Source: Acidobacteria bacterium Ga0077522 (GTDB lineage: Bacteria; Acidobacteriota; Vicinamibacteria; Vicinamibacterales; Vicinamibacteraceae). Taken from it: a stretch of 64,000 nucleotides of DNA. The DNA is taken from positions 19,366-83,365 of the forward strand of contig LNDN01000005.1 of assembly GCA_001464065.1 (NCBI GenBank), read 5' to 3'. The notes under the pieces were generated by a model, which was given only the letters and a program-made list of their open reading frames with translations, had not been told where the DNA came from and made no database searches. Positions 1 to 8,661 of this stretch are shown here, one piece after another (within the stretch, counting starts at the first letter, position 1; every line of letters starts with the position of its first letter). Made by a program: the position numbers and the translations under genes.

Positions 1-1
1 G

Positions 2-193
2 CTCGGGAGTCTCGAGGCCGGCAAGATCGCCAACCTGATCGTCGTGCGCGGCGACCTGCTCGGTGACACGAGCACCGTCGCGCACGTCTTCGTGGATGGA
101 CGCCGGTTCGACGTCCCACCCGATTCGGGTGCCGCACGCCCCACGGGCCCCGGACGAGGCCCGGGCCGTCCCGGTGAAGGAGACCGTCGATGA
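2..193 (+). CDS. Amidohydrolase family protein, C-terminal fragment
   Basis: Only the last 63 codons are in the window; the start lies upstream. The visible part has the end-of-domain signature of imidazolonepropionase-like amidohydrolases: GSLEAGKIANLIVVRGD followed by VAHVFVDG, the small beta-sandwich that packs against the metal-dependent TIM barrel. The tail after about codon 45 is Pro/Gly/Arg rich and looks disordered. The stop codon overlaps the next start as ATGA (190-193), so the gene is the first visible member of a translationally coupled set of three related amidohydrolases. The substrate cannot be read from this fragment. Family assignment is fairly sure; the catalytic region is unseen. 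Confidence 0.8.
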   Translation, partial: LGSLEAGKIANLIVVRGDLLGDTSTVAHVFVDGRRFDVPPDSGAARPTGPGRGPGRPGEGDRR

Positions 194-1593
194 TCCGTCG
201 TGTCCTGCTGGTCCCCGCGCTGGTCGCCGTCACGGTCGTTCCCGGAGGCCCCGCCTTCGCGCAGGGCGCCGCGGTCGTCACCGCCATCCGCAACGCCACC
301 ATCCTCACCATCACGAAAGGCACGATCGACAAGGGCACGATCGTCATCCGCAACGGCAAGATCGCCGCCGTCGGCGCCAACGTCGACGTGCCGCGCGGCG
401 CCACCGAGATCGATGCGACGGGCCTGTTCGTGATGCCGGGCATCATCGACGCGCACAGCCACATCGCCGTCGACGGCGCCGTCAACGAGTCGAGCCTGTC
501 GGTGACGTCGATGGTCGGCGTCGAGGATGTCCTCAACCCGAAGGACATCGACATCTATCGCGGGCTGGCCGGCGGCGTGACGTCGGCCAACGTCCTGCAC
601 GGGAGCGCCAACGCCATCGGTGGCAAGAACGCCGTCATCAAGCTCCGCTGGGGCAAGGACGCGCGGGGGCTGCTGTTCGAGGGCGCGCTGCCGGGCATCA
701 AGTTCGCGCTCGGCGAGAACCCGAAGCGGGCCAGCGCCGCGGGCGGCAACGCCGAACGGCGCTACCCGGCAACGCGCATGGGCGTGATCGACGTCATCCG
801 CGAGGCCTTCGTCGAGGCGCGCGCGTATCAGGCGACGTGGCGGGCGCACGAGGCCGCCGTCAAGGCGGGTGACCGCACCGCGATCGCCCCGGCACGCGAC
901 CTGCGACTCGAACCGCTCGTCGAGATCCTCGAGGGCAAGCGACTGGTGCACGCCCATTCGTATCGCGCCGACGAGATCCTCCAGTTGATCCGTCTGGCCG
1001 AGGAGTTCAAGTTCCGCATCGCGACGCTGCAGCACGTGCTCGAGGGCTACAAGGTGGCCGACGAGATCGCCAGGCACGGCGCCGGCGCCTCGACGTTCTC
1101 CGACTGGTGGGCCTACAAGGTCGAGGCCTACGACGCCGTCCCGCACAACGCGGCCCTGATGACCGACCGCGGCGTGCTGGTGTCGATCAACTCCGACAGC
1201 GCCGAGGAGCACCGTCATCTCAACCAGGAGGCGGCCAAGGCCATGAAGTACGGCGGGCTCACCGAGGACCAGGCGCTCGAGCTGGTGACGATCAACCCGG
1301 CCCTGCAACTCGGCGTCGACAAGCGGGTGGGCTCCATCGAGGTCGGCAAGGACGCCGATCTGGTGCTGTACTCCGCGCACCCGCTCAGCACCTTCGCCAT
1401 CCCCCGCCAGGTGCTGATCGACGGCGTGGTCTATTTCGACAGAGAAATGGACCTGCAGCAGCGGCAGGTGCGCGCGGCGCAGAAGCAGGCGCTCAAGGAC
1501 AAGGCCAGGAGCACCGGCACGGCCAAGCCCACCGCCCCGGACACCACACCCAAGGCCGAGACCACCACGCCCGGTCAGGAGGACCTCCGATGA
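190..1593 (+). CDS. Secreted metal-dependent amidohydrolase
   Basis: 467 aa with an N-terminal signal peptide (about residues 1-25, ending AFAQ), so it should act outside the cytoplasm. The amidohydrolase core is intact. The metal-binding HSH lies at residues 89-91 within GIIDAHSH. A candidate bridging lysine sits in GIKFALGENPK, later histidines occur in VHAHSYR and TLQHVLEGY, and the final aspartate is in SINSDSAEEH. The C-terminus closes with GSIEVGKDADLVLY, followed by a charged Lys/Thr/Pro tail. Imidazolonepropionase-like secreted amidohydrolases cleave cyclic amides or Xaa-Pro type peptides; the substrate here is unknown. ATG overlaps the stop of the preceding paralogue and its own stop overlaps the next paralogue, so the three are probably co-translated. 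Confidence 0.88.
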   Translation: MIRRVLLVPALVAVTVVPGGPAFAQGAAVVTAIRNATILTITKGTIDKGTIVIRNGKIAAVGANVDVPRGATEIDATGLFVMPGIIDAHSHIAVDGAVNESSLSVTSMVGVEDVLNPKDIDIYRGLAGGVTSANVLHGSANAIGGKNAVIKLRWGKDARGLLFEGALPGIKFALGENPKRASAAGGNAERRYPATRMGVIDVIREAFVEARAYQATWRAHEAAVKAGDRTAIAPARDLRLEPLVEILEGKRLVHAHSYRADEILQLIRLAEEFKFRIATLQHVLEGYKVADEIARHGAGASTFSDWWAYKVEAYDAVPHNAALMTDRGVLVSINSDSAEEHRHLNQEAAKAMKYGGLTEDQALELVTINPALQLGVDKRVGSIEVGKDADLVLYSAHPLSTFAIPRQVLIDGVVYFDREMDLQQRQVRAAQKQALKDKARSTGTAKPTAPDTTPKAETTTPGQEDLR

Positions 1594-2954
1594 GCCCGCG
1601 TCATCCCCTCATGCGGTCCGCCGCGGCCATCGGTGCGTCGATCGGGGCCTGCGTGGCGCTCGTCTCCGGCCGCCTCGAGGCGCAGGCGCCGGCCAGCATC
1701 TACGCCATCACGGGCGCGCGGGTCTCGACCGTGTCCGGCGCCGTGCTGGAGAACGCCACGGTGGTGATCGCCGATGGCAAGATTCTCTCGGTGGGCCCCA
1801 CCGCGATCGTGCCCTCGGGCGCCGAGGTGATCGACGGCGCCGGCCTCGACGTCTCGCCGGGCTTCTTCGACGCGATGAGTCAGCTCGGGCTCACCGAGAT
1901 CGGGGCGGTCAACGCCACCAACGACATCACCGAGGCCGGCGCCTTCAACCCGCAGGTCGACGCCGCCACGGCCATCCATCCGTCCACGGATCACATTCCC
2001 GTCGCGCGCGCCAACGGCATCACGCATGCCGTGGCGGTGCCGGGCATGCCCAGCGGCTTCCTCGGCGGCGGCCCGGTCATCGGCGGCCAGGCCTCGGCCA
2101 TCCATCTCGATGGGTGGACCGTCGAGGAGATGCTGCTCGGTCGCTCGGTCGGCATGGTCGTGAACTGGCCGTCGGTGCAGGCCCGGTCGTTCGACTTCGC
2201 GACGTTCTCGCTGCGCGCGCGGCCCTATCGCGAGGCGAAGGAGGAGCAGGCGAAGCAGACGCGCGAGATCGCACGCTGGCTGGCCGACGCCCGCGACTAC
2301 CGGCTGGCCCGCGGCAAGGGCGGCGAGCGCATCGAGCGCAATCTCAAGCTCGAGGCGCTCGGGCCGTACGTCAGCGGCGAGAAGCCCTTCCTCGTGCGCG
2401 CCGACACCGAGCGGGACATCCGGGACGCCGTGGCGTTCTTCGTCGACGGCCAGAAACAGCGCATGGTGCTCGTCGGCGCCGACGAGGCGTGGAAGGTGGC
2501 GAGCTTCCTCGCCGAGAAGAAGGTCCCGGTGATCATCGGCCCCACCCAGGCCCTGCCGCGGTCCGACGACGACCCCTACGACGCGACGATGGCCGCGCCG
2601 GCGGTGCTGCACGCGGCGGGGGTCACCTTCGCGCTGTCCACGTACAACTCGTCGGACGTCCGCAACCTGCCGTACGAGATCGGCACCGCCGTCGGGTTCG
2701 GCCTGCCGCGCGACGTCGCGCTGCGTGCCATCACGCTCGCGCCCGCGCAGATCCTCGGGCTCGACGCGCTGGTCGGATCGATCGAACCGGGCAAGGTCGC
2801 CAATCTGGTCGTCACGCGCGGCGACCCGCTCGAGATTCGGTCCACCGTGACGCATGTGTTCGTCAAGGGGGTCCCGGTGTCCCTGGAGACGCGTCACACC
2901 ACGTTGTACGAGAAGTACAAGGGGCGACCGCGCCCTGCAGCGGCGGCCCGCTAG
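1590..2954 (+). CDS. Amidohydrolase-like secreted protein lacking the HxH metal site
   Basis: 454 aa. The start at 1590 is chosen because the ATG overlaps the previous stop (ATGA) and begins a plausible signal peptide (cleavage near residue 32). The fold matches its two upstream paralogues: ITGARVSTVSG, IADGKILSVG and the C-terminal GSIEPGKVANLVVTRGD are all present. At the position of the catalytic HxH, however, the sequence reads GFFDAMSQLG, so Met96 and Gln98 replace both histidines. The terminal Asp motif is also replaced (LSTYNSSD). It is therefore probably not a binuclear metallohydrolase. It may be a non-catalytic partner of the enzyme encoded just upstream, or a binding protein. Family membership is sure; loss of activity is inferred. 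Confidence 0.85.
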   Translation: MSPRHPLMRSAAAIGASIGACVALVSGRLEAQAPASIYAITGARVSTVSGAVLENATVVIADGKILSVGPTAIVPSGAEVIDGAGLDVSPGFFDAMSQLGLTEIGAVNATNDITEAGAFNPQVDAATAIHPSTDHIPVARANGITHAVAVPGMPSGFLGGGPVIGGQASAIHLDGWTVEEMLLGRSVGMVVNWPSVQARSFDFATFSLRARPYREAKEEQAKQTREIARWLADARDYRLARGKGGERIERNLKLEALGPYVSGEKPFLVRADTERDIRDAVAFFVDGQKQRMVLVGADEAWKVASFLAEKKVPVIIGPTQALPRSDDDPYDATMAAPAVLHAAGVTFALSTYNSSDVRNLPYEIGTAVGFGLPRDVALRAITLAPAQILGLDALVGSIEPGKVANLVVTRGDPLEIRSTVTHVFVKGVPVSLETRHTTLYEKYKGRPRPAAAAR

Positions 2955-3058
2955 CGGCGCGGCGACCGCCGCTCGGGAGGACCACGGCCGGGGTGGCTGG
3001 CGACGGCCCCGGCCGCACGTGTTTCATCGCCGCGGGTTTGGGCTACGATCCCGTGTCG

Positions 3059-3451
3059 ATGTCCACCGTGCCCACGTTCCCTCCTGCCGACGCGCGTCCC
3101 TCCGTGCTCGGCCCGACCGTCGTCATCTCCGGCTCCGTGAGTGCCGAGGAAGACATCGAGATCCACGGCACGCTGCGCGGCCACCTCGCGGCGCCCGACC
3201 ACTGCGTCCGGCTCGAAGCCGACGCCCACATCGAGGCCGATGTGCTGGCGCGCGACGTGACGGTGCTCGGCACCGCGACCGGCAAGTTCACGGCCACCGA
3301 GATCATGGACATCCGGAGCACGGCCCGGCTCCAGGGGCAGATCGCGGCGCCTCGCCTCGTCCTCGAGGAGGGCGCGATCGTCAACGCCAAGGTCGAAACC
3401 CGCAGCGTCGACGCCGCCGTGCGCGTCGCCCAGTACCGGAAACAGCGATAG
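3059..3451 (+). CDS. Bactofilin family protein
   Basis: 130 aa, a typical length for bactofilins (DUF583). These polymerise without nucleotides into filaments used in cell shape, polarity or envelope organisation. The central region is the repetitive right-handed beta-helix: VVISGSVSAEEDIEIHGTLRGHL, with recurring hydrophobic/Gly turns about every 16-18 residues up to VLEEGAIVNAKVETR. Short disordered tails flank it. There is no transmembrane segment, so it is probably cytosolic or membrane-peripheral. The ATG at 3059 follows a TACGAT hexamer (3044-3049) by nine bases, with no Shine-Dalgarno, suggesting a near-leaderless transcript. speA starts 16 nt after its stop. Confidence 0.85.
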   Translation: MSTVPTFPPADARPSVLGPTVVISGSVSAEEDIEIHGTLRGHLAAPDHCVRLEADAHIEADVLARDVTVLGTATGKFTATEIMDIRSTARLQGQIAAPRLVLEEGAIVNAKVETRSVDAAVRVAQYRKQR

Positions 3452-3455
3452 CCGC

Positions 3456-3461
3456 TATGAT
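3456..3461 (+). promoter_or_regulatory. Candidate -10 element of a leaderless speA transcript
   Basis: TATGAT ends seven bases before the A of the speA ATG, so the expected transcription start falls on the start codon itself. No Shine-Dalgarno lies between bactofilin and speA. No convincing -35 box is visible, so this rests on the -10 match and its spacing. Confidence 0.4.
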
Positions 3462-3467
3462 GTCCTG

Positions 3468-5414
3468 ATGACCACGGTCTCGCCGCGCCCCCTCCCAGGC
3501 ACAAGTGCCACCGACGCCTGGACGACTGTCGATGCGACCGAGCTGTACGACATCGACCGCTGGGGCAACGGCTACTTCTCGATCGGCGAGAAGGGGCACG
3601 TGCTCGTCCACCCGACCAAGGAGCGCGAGCGGTTCATCGACCTCAAGGAGTTGATGGACCGTCTCCAGATGCGCGGCATCACGCTGCCCATCCTGGTCCG
3701 GTTCCCCGACATCCTGAAGCACCGCCTCGGCGACATCCACGGCGCCTTCCAGGCGGCCATCCAGCAGCACCAGTACACCGGCAAGTACACCTGCGTGTAC
3801 CCGATCAAGGTGAACCAGCAGCGCCAGGTCGTGGAAGAGGTGCTGCAGTTCGGCCGTCCGTACAACTTCGGTATCGAAGCCGGCAGCAAGCCGGAGCTGA
3901 TGGCGGTGGCGGCACTGGCCTCCAACGACACCCCGATCATCTGCAACGGCTTCAAGGACGCCGAGTTCATCGAGATGGCGATGCTGGCCCAGAAGATCGG
4001 GCGCAACATCATCCCCGTCGTCGAGAAGTACACCGAGCTCGGCCTGATTCTCGAGTATGCCGAGAAGGTCGGCGTGCGCCCGCAGATCGGGTTCCGCGTC
4101 AAGCTGGCCGCGCGCGGCAGCGGCCGCTGGCAGAGTTCGGGGGGCTATCGCTCGAAGTTCGGCCTGACCGTCACCGAGATCATGCGCGGGCTCGAGGAGC
4201 TCAAGTCCCGCGGCATGGGCGACTGCTTCAAGCTGCTGCACTTCCATCTCGGCAGCCAGATCCCCAACATCCGCATCGTGAAGGGCGCGCTGGTCGAAGC
4301 GGCGCGCATCTACTGCGAACTGCACAAGGCCGGCGCCGGTCTCGAGTACATGGACGTCGGAGGCGGGCTGGGTGTCGACTACGACGGCTCACAGACCAAC
4401 TTCGAGTCGAGCATGAACTACACGCTCCAGGAGTACGCCAACGACGTGGTGTACCACCTGCAGCAGGTCTGCGACGAGACCGGCGTGCCGCACCCGACCA
4501 TCGTGTCGGAGAGCGGACGCGCCATCGCCGCCTACCACAGCCTGCTCGTGTTCAACGTCCTCGGCGTGTCCGAGTTCGGCGAGGAGCGCGTGCCGACCGA
4601 GGTCAGCGACGACCTCGAGCAGCCGGTGGCCGACCTGATCGAGACCTTGCGCAACCTCACGGGCCGCAACGCCCTCGAGAGCTACCACGACGCGCAGGCC
4701 GCCCTCGACATGGCCATGAACCTGTTCTCGGCGGGCTATCTCTCGCTCGAGCAGCGGTGCCACGCCGAGAACCTGTACTGGCACATCTGCATCAAGCTGC
4801 AGAAGCTGGTGGCCGGGCTCGACCACGTGCCCGAGGACCTGCAGTCACTCGACGAACTGCTGTCGGACACGTACTTCTGCAACTTCTCGCTGTTCCAGTC
4901 GATCCCGGACAGCTGGGCGATCGGCCAGCTGTTCCCGGTGATGCCCATCCACCGCCTCGAGGAACGGCCGACGCAGCACGCCGTGCTCGGCGACATCACC
5001 TGCGACTCGGACGGCAAGATCGATCAGTTCATCGACCGGCGTGACGTCAAGAAGACACTGCCGCTGCACACGATCAAGGACGAGCCGTACCTGCTCGGGG
5101 TGTTCATGGTGGGCGCCTACCAGGAGATCCTGGGCGACCTCCACAACCTCTTCGGCGACACGCACGCGGTGCACGTCAGCCTGAACGACAAGATGGAAGT
5201 CGTGCTCGACGCCGTGATCAAGGGCGACACGGTCAAGGAAGTGCTGGACTACGTCGAGTTCGACGTCGAGCACCTGCTCGGCAAGATGCGCATGGACGTC
5301 GAGGAAGCCGTCCGCGCCGGTCGCCTCGACTACCTCGAGTCAGGACGCCTCCTCCGGTTCTACGAGGAAGGCCTGCACGGGTACACGTATCTCGAGGACC
5401 CGAACGAGAGATAG
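3468..5414 (+). CDS. speA: Biosynthetic arginine decarboxylase
   Basis: 648 aa, close to the 630-660 aa of SpeA enzymes. It converts arginine to agmatine, the first step of the agmatine route to putrescine and spermidine, using pyridoxal phosphate and Mg2+. The fold-III (alanine racemase-like) barrel covers residues 30-400; the PLP lysine is Lys114 in YPIKVNQQ. The glycine-rich MDVGGGLGVDYDGS and the SESGRAI motif are present. The C-terminal beta domain carries the ITCDSDGKID active-site segment (Cys512) contributed across the dimer. A helical insertion typical of SpeA lies between them. It is cytosolic. Ends in a gap containing a long inverted repeat, convergent with the next gene. Annotation is very secure. 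Confidence 0.97.
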   Translation: MTTVSPRPLPGTSATDAWTTVDATELYDIDRWGNGYFSIGEKGHVLVHPTKERERFIDLKELMDRLQMRGITLPILVRFPDILKHRLGDIHGAFQAAIQQHQYTGKYTCVYPIKVNQQRQVVEEVLQFGRPYNFGIEAGSKPELMAVAALASNDTPIICNGFKDAEFIEMAMLAQKIGRNIIPVVEKYTELGLILEYAEKVGVRPQIGFRVKLAARGSGRWQSSGGYRSKFGLTVTEIMRGLEELKSRGMGDCFKLLHFHLGSQIPNIRIVKGALVEAARIYCELHKAGAGLEYMDVGGGLGVDYDGSQTNFESSMNYTLQEYANDVVYHLQQVCDETGVPHPTIVSESGRAIAAYHSLLVFNVLGVSEFGEERVPTEVSDDLEQPVADLIETLRNLTGRNALESYHDAQAALDMAMNLFSAGYLSLEQRCHAENLYWHICIKLQKLVAGLDHVPEDLQSLDELLSDTYFCNFSLFQSIPDSWAIGQLFPVMPIHRLEERPTQHAVLGDITCDSDGKIDQFIDRRDVKKTLPLHTIKDEPYLLGVFMVGAYQEILGDLHNLFGDTHAVHVSLNDKMEVVLDAVIKGDTVKEVLDYVEFDVEHLLGKMRMDVEEAVRAGRLDYLESGRLLRFYEEGLHGYTYLEDPNER

Positions 5415-5421
5415 AGCGCCG

Positions 5422-5626
5422 TCAAAGGTCAAAAGGGCAAAAAGGGCCACTGAAGGGCAAAACGACACCACCGAAGCATCAAGGCGGAAGGCCGAAGGAA
5501 TCAGGGTAGAAAGGGATGACGCACACCCCGCGCATGCCTTCTGGCCTCGACCTTTCCTCTTGCGTCCTTCACACTTCGGTTCTGTCGTTTTGCCCTGTTT
5601 GCCCGTTTTGCCCTTTTGCACTTTGA
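5422..5626. repeat. Long imperfect inverted repeat of GGGCAAAA / TTTTGCCC units
   Basis: Left arm 5422-5466 and right arm 5584-5626 are reverse complements over about 43 nt with a few mismatches. Each arm is built of reiterated GGGCAAA-like units. The central 117 nt contains a nested ACCGAAG (5468-5475) / CTTCGGT pair. It fills the gap between the convergent speA and DUF349 genes and is much more A+T rich than its surroundings. It could form a large hairpin and act as a bidirectional terminator. Its right arm resembles 18896-18937. Confidence 0.75.
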
Positions 5627-5639
5627 CGAGTGCCGCCCG

Positions 5640-8558
5640 TCAGGCGCGCTGCTCGCGGGGGCCTCGCGGCGGGCGCGGGCCCCGCCGCTCACCGCGGTCC
5701 CCTCGATCGCCCCGGTCCCCGCGTCCGCCGCGATCGTCCCGATCGTCGCGCGGGTCGTCGAACTTGCGGCAGGCGGCCGCGAAGCGACGCTCCAGCGCGG
5801 CGGCCTCCTCTCCCATCATCGGTCCGAGACGGCCCCACGCAGCCCGTGCCACCCGCACGGTCTCCTGCGCGGCACGGCGCTTCGTCTGGTCGTCCACGCG
5901 ACCGCCGATGGTGTTGGACGCCAGCGCCTCCTTCAGCATCGTGGCGAGCGCGGCGGCGGGTGCGACCTGCATCGAGGCCTGCGGTGCGGCCTGCGGTGAG
6001 GACAACTGCTCCACCTGCTGGACCAGTTCCGTCATCCGCGCGCGGGTCACGTCCGAGTCGAACGCGGAGTTCCTGAACGTGGCGGGGTAGCGCTCGACGA
6101 GCGTCTGCGCCGCCGCCGCGAACCGCTCCTGCATCGGTCGCACGATCTCGCGTGGCAGGGGCGGTCCGTTGCGCCAGGCCTGCCAGGCCTGATCGGCACT
6201 CGCGAGCGCGGCCGGGCCGGCCTCGGCGTCGCCGTCCGCGGCGGCCAGCGCCTCGAAGTCCAGCAGTGCCTGCTCGCGCGAGACGCGACGGCTGTCGAAC
6301 TCGGCGGCGTGGCGGTTCTTGTAGCGCTCGAAGAAGCGGTCGCAGGCGGCGCGGAACTTCTGCCACAACTGCTCGGACTTCTGCCGCTTGACGGGCCCAC
6401 TCGCCTTCCACTCCGCCTGCAGCGCCTTGATCGTCTCGACGCCGACGTTCCAGTCGGTGGTCTCGGCGATGGCCTCGGCCTTCGCGATCAGCTCTTCCTT
6501 TACCGTCTGATTGGCACTCCAGACGTCCTTGCGCTGCGACAGGTCGTCCTTGCGACGCGTGAAGAAGCGGTCGCAGGCGGCACGGAAGCGATTGTTCAGG
6601 GCCTTGCCCTGCTCGCCGCGCGGGGCATGCCCGAGGGCATTCCACCGCTGCTGCAGGGCCTTCAAGGCGTCGGCGGTCTTGAGCCAGTCAGTGGACTCGG
6701 AGAGCGCTTCGGCCTGCTCGGCCAGCTGCGCCTTCTCCTGCAGCACGGCGGCGTCCTCGACGGACCGCTGCGCGAAGAAGGCGTCGACGCGCGTCTGCGC
6801 CGCATCGGCCGCCGCCTTGAAGCGCTGCCAGAGGGCGTCGCCCTCGGCGCCCCTCGGCCCGGCGCTGGCCTGCTTCCAGTCCTGCCGCAGATCCTTGAGC
6901 CGCTTGGCGACGTCGGGCAGCGCCTCGACCACCGCCAGCGCCTCGACCTTCTCGCACAGCTCCTGCTGCACGGTGGCATTGGCCCAGCGCTTCCAGTCGT
7001 CGGCGCTGCGCAGTTCGCGCACCACGTCCATCAACCGGGCCTGGACCTTCTTGAGGCGCTCGACGATCGCCGCCTGGTCGTCGCGCGAGGGCAGCGCGCC
7101 GAGCTGCTCGGCGGTGGTCCTGGCGTCGCGCAGCGCCTGATCGGCATCCTTCAGCGGCAGGTTCTCGCGTGCCGCCACCGCCTCGATGCGATCGCACGCG
7201 TCGAGGGCCCGCTTGAGGTTCTCGGCCCGGGCCGCGCCTTCCTGCTCGCGGATCGCGGCGGTGCGGGCCGCGATCGTGCCCTCGGCCGCCTTCACCCGCG
7301 ACACCAGGACCGCATCGACCGCTGCGCCGTCCTGCGCCAGCGACGTCCAGCGCTTGAGGAGCTCGGCCCAGCGCTTGTGGGCGTGCGCCAGGTCGTCGAC
7401 GCCGGCCAGCTGCTCGGCCTCTTCGGCGATGGTCGCCAGTTCCGCGTGCCGCTCGGCATCGGCCAGGCGCGCCGCGAGGCGCGCCCGCTGCCGCGCGATG
7501 GCCGCGAGAAACCGCTGGTTGATGGCCTCGCTGCCCGGCTCGTGCTCGGCATCGAGCGCTCCCCAGGCGGCCTGCGCGGCCGTCACGGCGTCTTCGATGT
7601 CGTCGCCGGCGTAGTCCTCGAGCGGCTGACAGACCTCGGCGCGACGCGCGTCCTTGGCGGCGCGGGCCTCGGCCTCGGCCTGCGCGGCCGCCGCGTCAGC
7701 ACGCAACTGCTCGAGCCGGGCCCGGGCGGCGGCGGCGGCCGCGTCGAAGCGGGTCTGCAACAGCGACGGTGCCTCGTCGCCCGCCGCCAGCTGCTGCCAG
7801 GCGTCGACGGCCGCCTCGAGGGGGGCGGAGATGGCGTCGGCGCGCGTCTCGTGGGCGAGCCCTTCCACCATGTCGCAGAGGCGGTCGCGACTGAGCTCCC
7901 CCGGCTGGGCCGGGGTCTCCATCGTCACCGGCCGCTGCTCGCGCAACCGCGTGCGGGCGCGGCGCGACACGAGCTTGTTCTTGGCGCGGTTGGCCACCTG
8001 CTCGAGGGCGTCGGCCTCGGTGAGCGACTCGAGGGCCGACAGCGCCACGTCCTTGTGCTCGCTGTTGAGGGCCACCAGCAGCCGCTCGGCCGGATCGGTC
8101 ATCAGCGCGAGGGCCGCCAGCCGGATGCCCCCTTCGCTGGCGCGCCCGGCCACGCTGCCAATCAGGCGCGGCGCCGAGAGCCGCCGCAGCGCGGCCAACC
8201 CGACGGCTTCCGCATCGGTCGTGCGCGCCACCACCGCCAGATCCCGCTCGTCGTCGAGGCCGGCCAGCGCCTCGAGCGCCTCGGCCTCGTTGCTGCCGTC
8301 GGTGGCGAGATCCATGAGGAGCTTGCGGGCTTCGGCACGGACGCCTTCGTCCATGTCGCTGCGTGCGACGCTCGCGAGGGTGCCGATGTCTTCCACCCGC
8401 GCCACGGCCCGCCGGCGTACACCGGCGTCCGCATCCTCGCGGGCGAGACTGCACAGCACCTCCTGGGCATCGTCTCCAAGCTCGTTGACCGCCTCGAGCC
8501 GGATGGCCGGGTCGGCATGCTTCCACTTGGGCTGCCGAAAGCGATCGAAGAGGGCCAT
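5640..8558 (-). CDS. HEAT-repeat and DUF349 coiled-coil protein with Arg/Gly/Asp tail
   Basis: 972 aa, cytosolic, no signal or membrane segment. Residues 1-230 are HEAT-like helical pairs (IRLEAVNELGDD, VRRRAVARVED, VRAEARKLLMDLA). Residues about 240-580 are Ala/Glu-rich coiled coil. From about 560 to 800 there are at least three clear DUF349 units of the type LKALQQRWNALG followed by FRAACDRFF. The last 40 residues are a low-complexity string of RGD/DR repeats ending RGPRPPRGPREQRA, resembling an RNA- or nucleic-acid-binding tail. DUF349 proteins have no established biochemical activity. The gene stands alone, convergent to speA and divergent from the MATE gene. Function unknown; domain calls are good. 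Confidence 0.85.
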   Translation of the reverse strand: MALFDRFRQPKWKHADPAIRLEAVNELGDDAQEVLCSLAREDADAGVRRRAVARVEDIGTLASVARSDMDEGVRAEARKLLMDLATDGSNEAEALEALAGLDDERDLAVVARTTDAEAVGLAALRRLSAPRLIGSVAGRASEGGIRLAALALMTDPAERLLVALNSEHKDVALSALESLTEADALEQVANRAKNKLVSRRARTRLREQRPVTMETPAQPGELSRDRLCDMVEGLAHETRADAISAPLEAAVDAWQQLAAGDEAPSLLQTRFDAAAAAARARLEQLRADAAAAQAEAEARAAKDARRAEVCQPLEDYAGDDIEDAVTAAQAAWGALDAEHEPGSEAINQRFLAAIARQRARLAARLADAERHAELATIAEEAEQLAGVDDLAHAHKRWAELLKRWTSLAQDGAAVDAVLVSRVKAAEGTIAARTAAIREQEGAARAENLKRALDACDRIEAVAARENLPLKDADQALRDARTTAEQLGALPSRDDQAAIVERLKKVQARLMDVVRELRSADDWKRWANATVQQELCEKVEALAVVEALPDVAKRLKDLRQDWKQASAGPRGAEGDALWQRFKAAADAAQTRVDAFFAQRSVEDAAVLQEKAQLAEQAEALSESTDWLKTADALKALQQRWNALGHAPRGEQGKALNNRFRAACDRFFTRRKDDLSQRKDVWSANQTVKEELIAKAEAIAETTDWNVGVETIKALQAEWKASGPVKRQKSEQLWQKFRAACDRFFERYKNRHAAEFDSRRVSREQALLDFEALAAADGDAEAGPAALASADQAWQAWRNGPPLPREIVRPMQERFAAAAQTLVERYPATFRNSAFDSDVTRARMTELVQQVEQLSSPQAAPQASMQVAPAAALATMLKEALASNTIGGRVDDQTKRRAAQETVRVARAAWGRLGPMMGEEAAALERRFAAACRKFDDPRDDRDDRGGRGDRGDRGDRGERRGPRPPRGPREQRA

Positions 8559-8585
8559 GACAGTACGTTCTCCGGAAGAAACCCA

Positions 8586-8604
8586 GCGCGGCTGGCAGCC
8601 GCGC
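8586..8604. repeat. Palindrome in the DUF349/MATE divergent promoter gap
   Basis: Eight-base arms GCGCGGCT / AGCCGCGC with a 3-base spacer. It lies in the 103 bp between two divergent start codons, 11 bases before a TAGTCT hexamer (8616-8621) that could be the -10 of the MATE gene. It may be an operator or a simple hairpin; no regulator gene is adjacent. Confidence 0.4.
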
Positions 8605-8661
8605 GACAGAACCGGTAGTCTACCTGCTCATCCCGACGTTCTGCCACCACACGCCTCGACC

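Noticed and set aside
6309..8618. A 769-codon plus-strand frame opposite the DUF349 gene
   Set aside because: Low-complexity antisense of a GC-rich coiled-coil gene; no recognisable domain or start signal.
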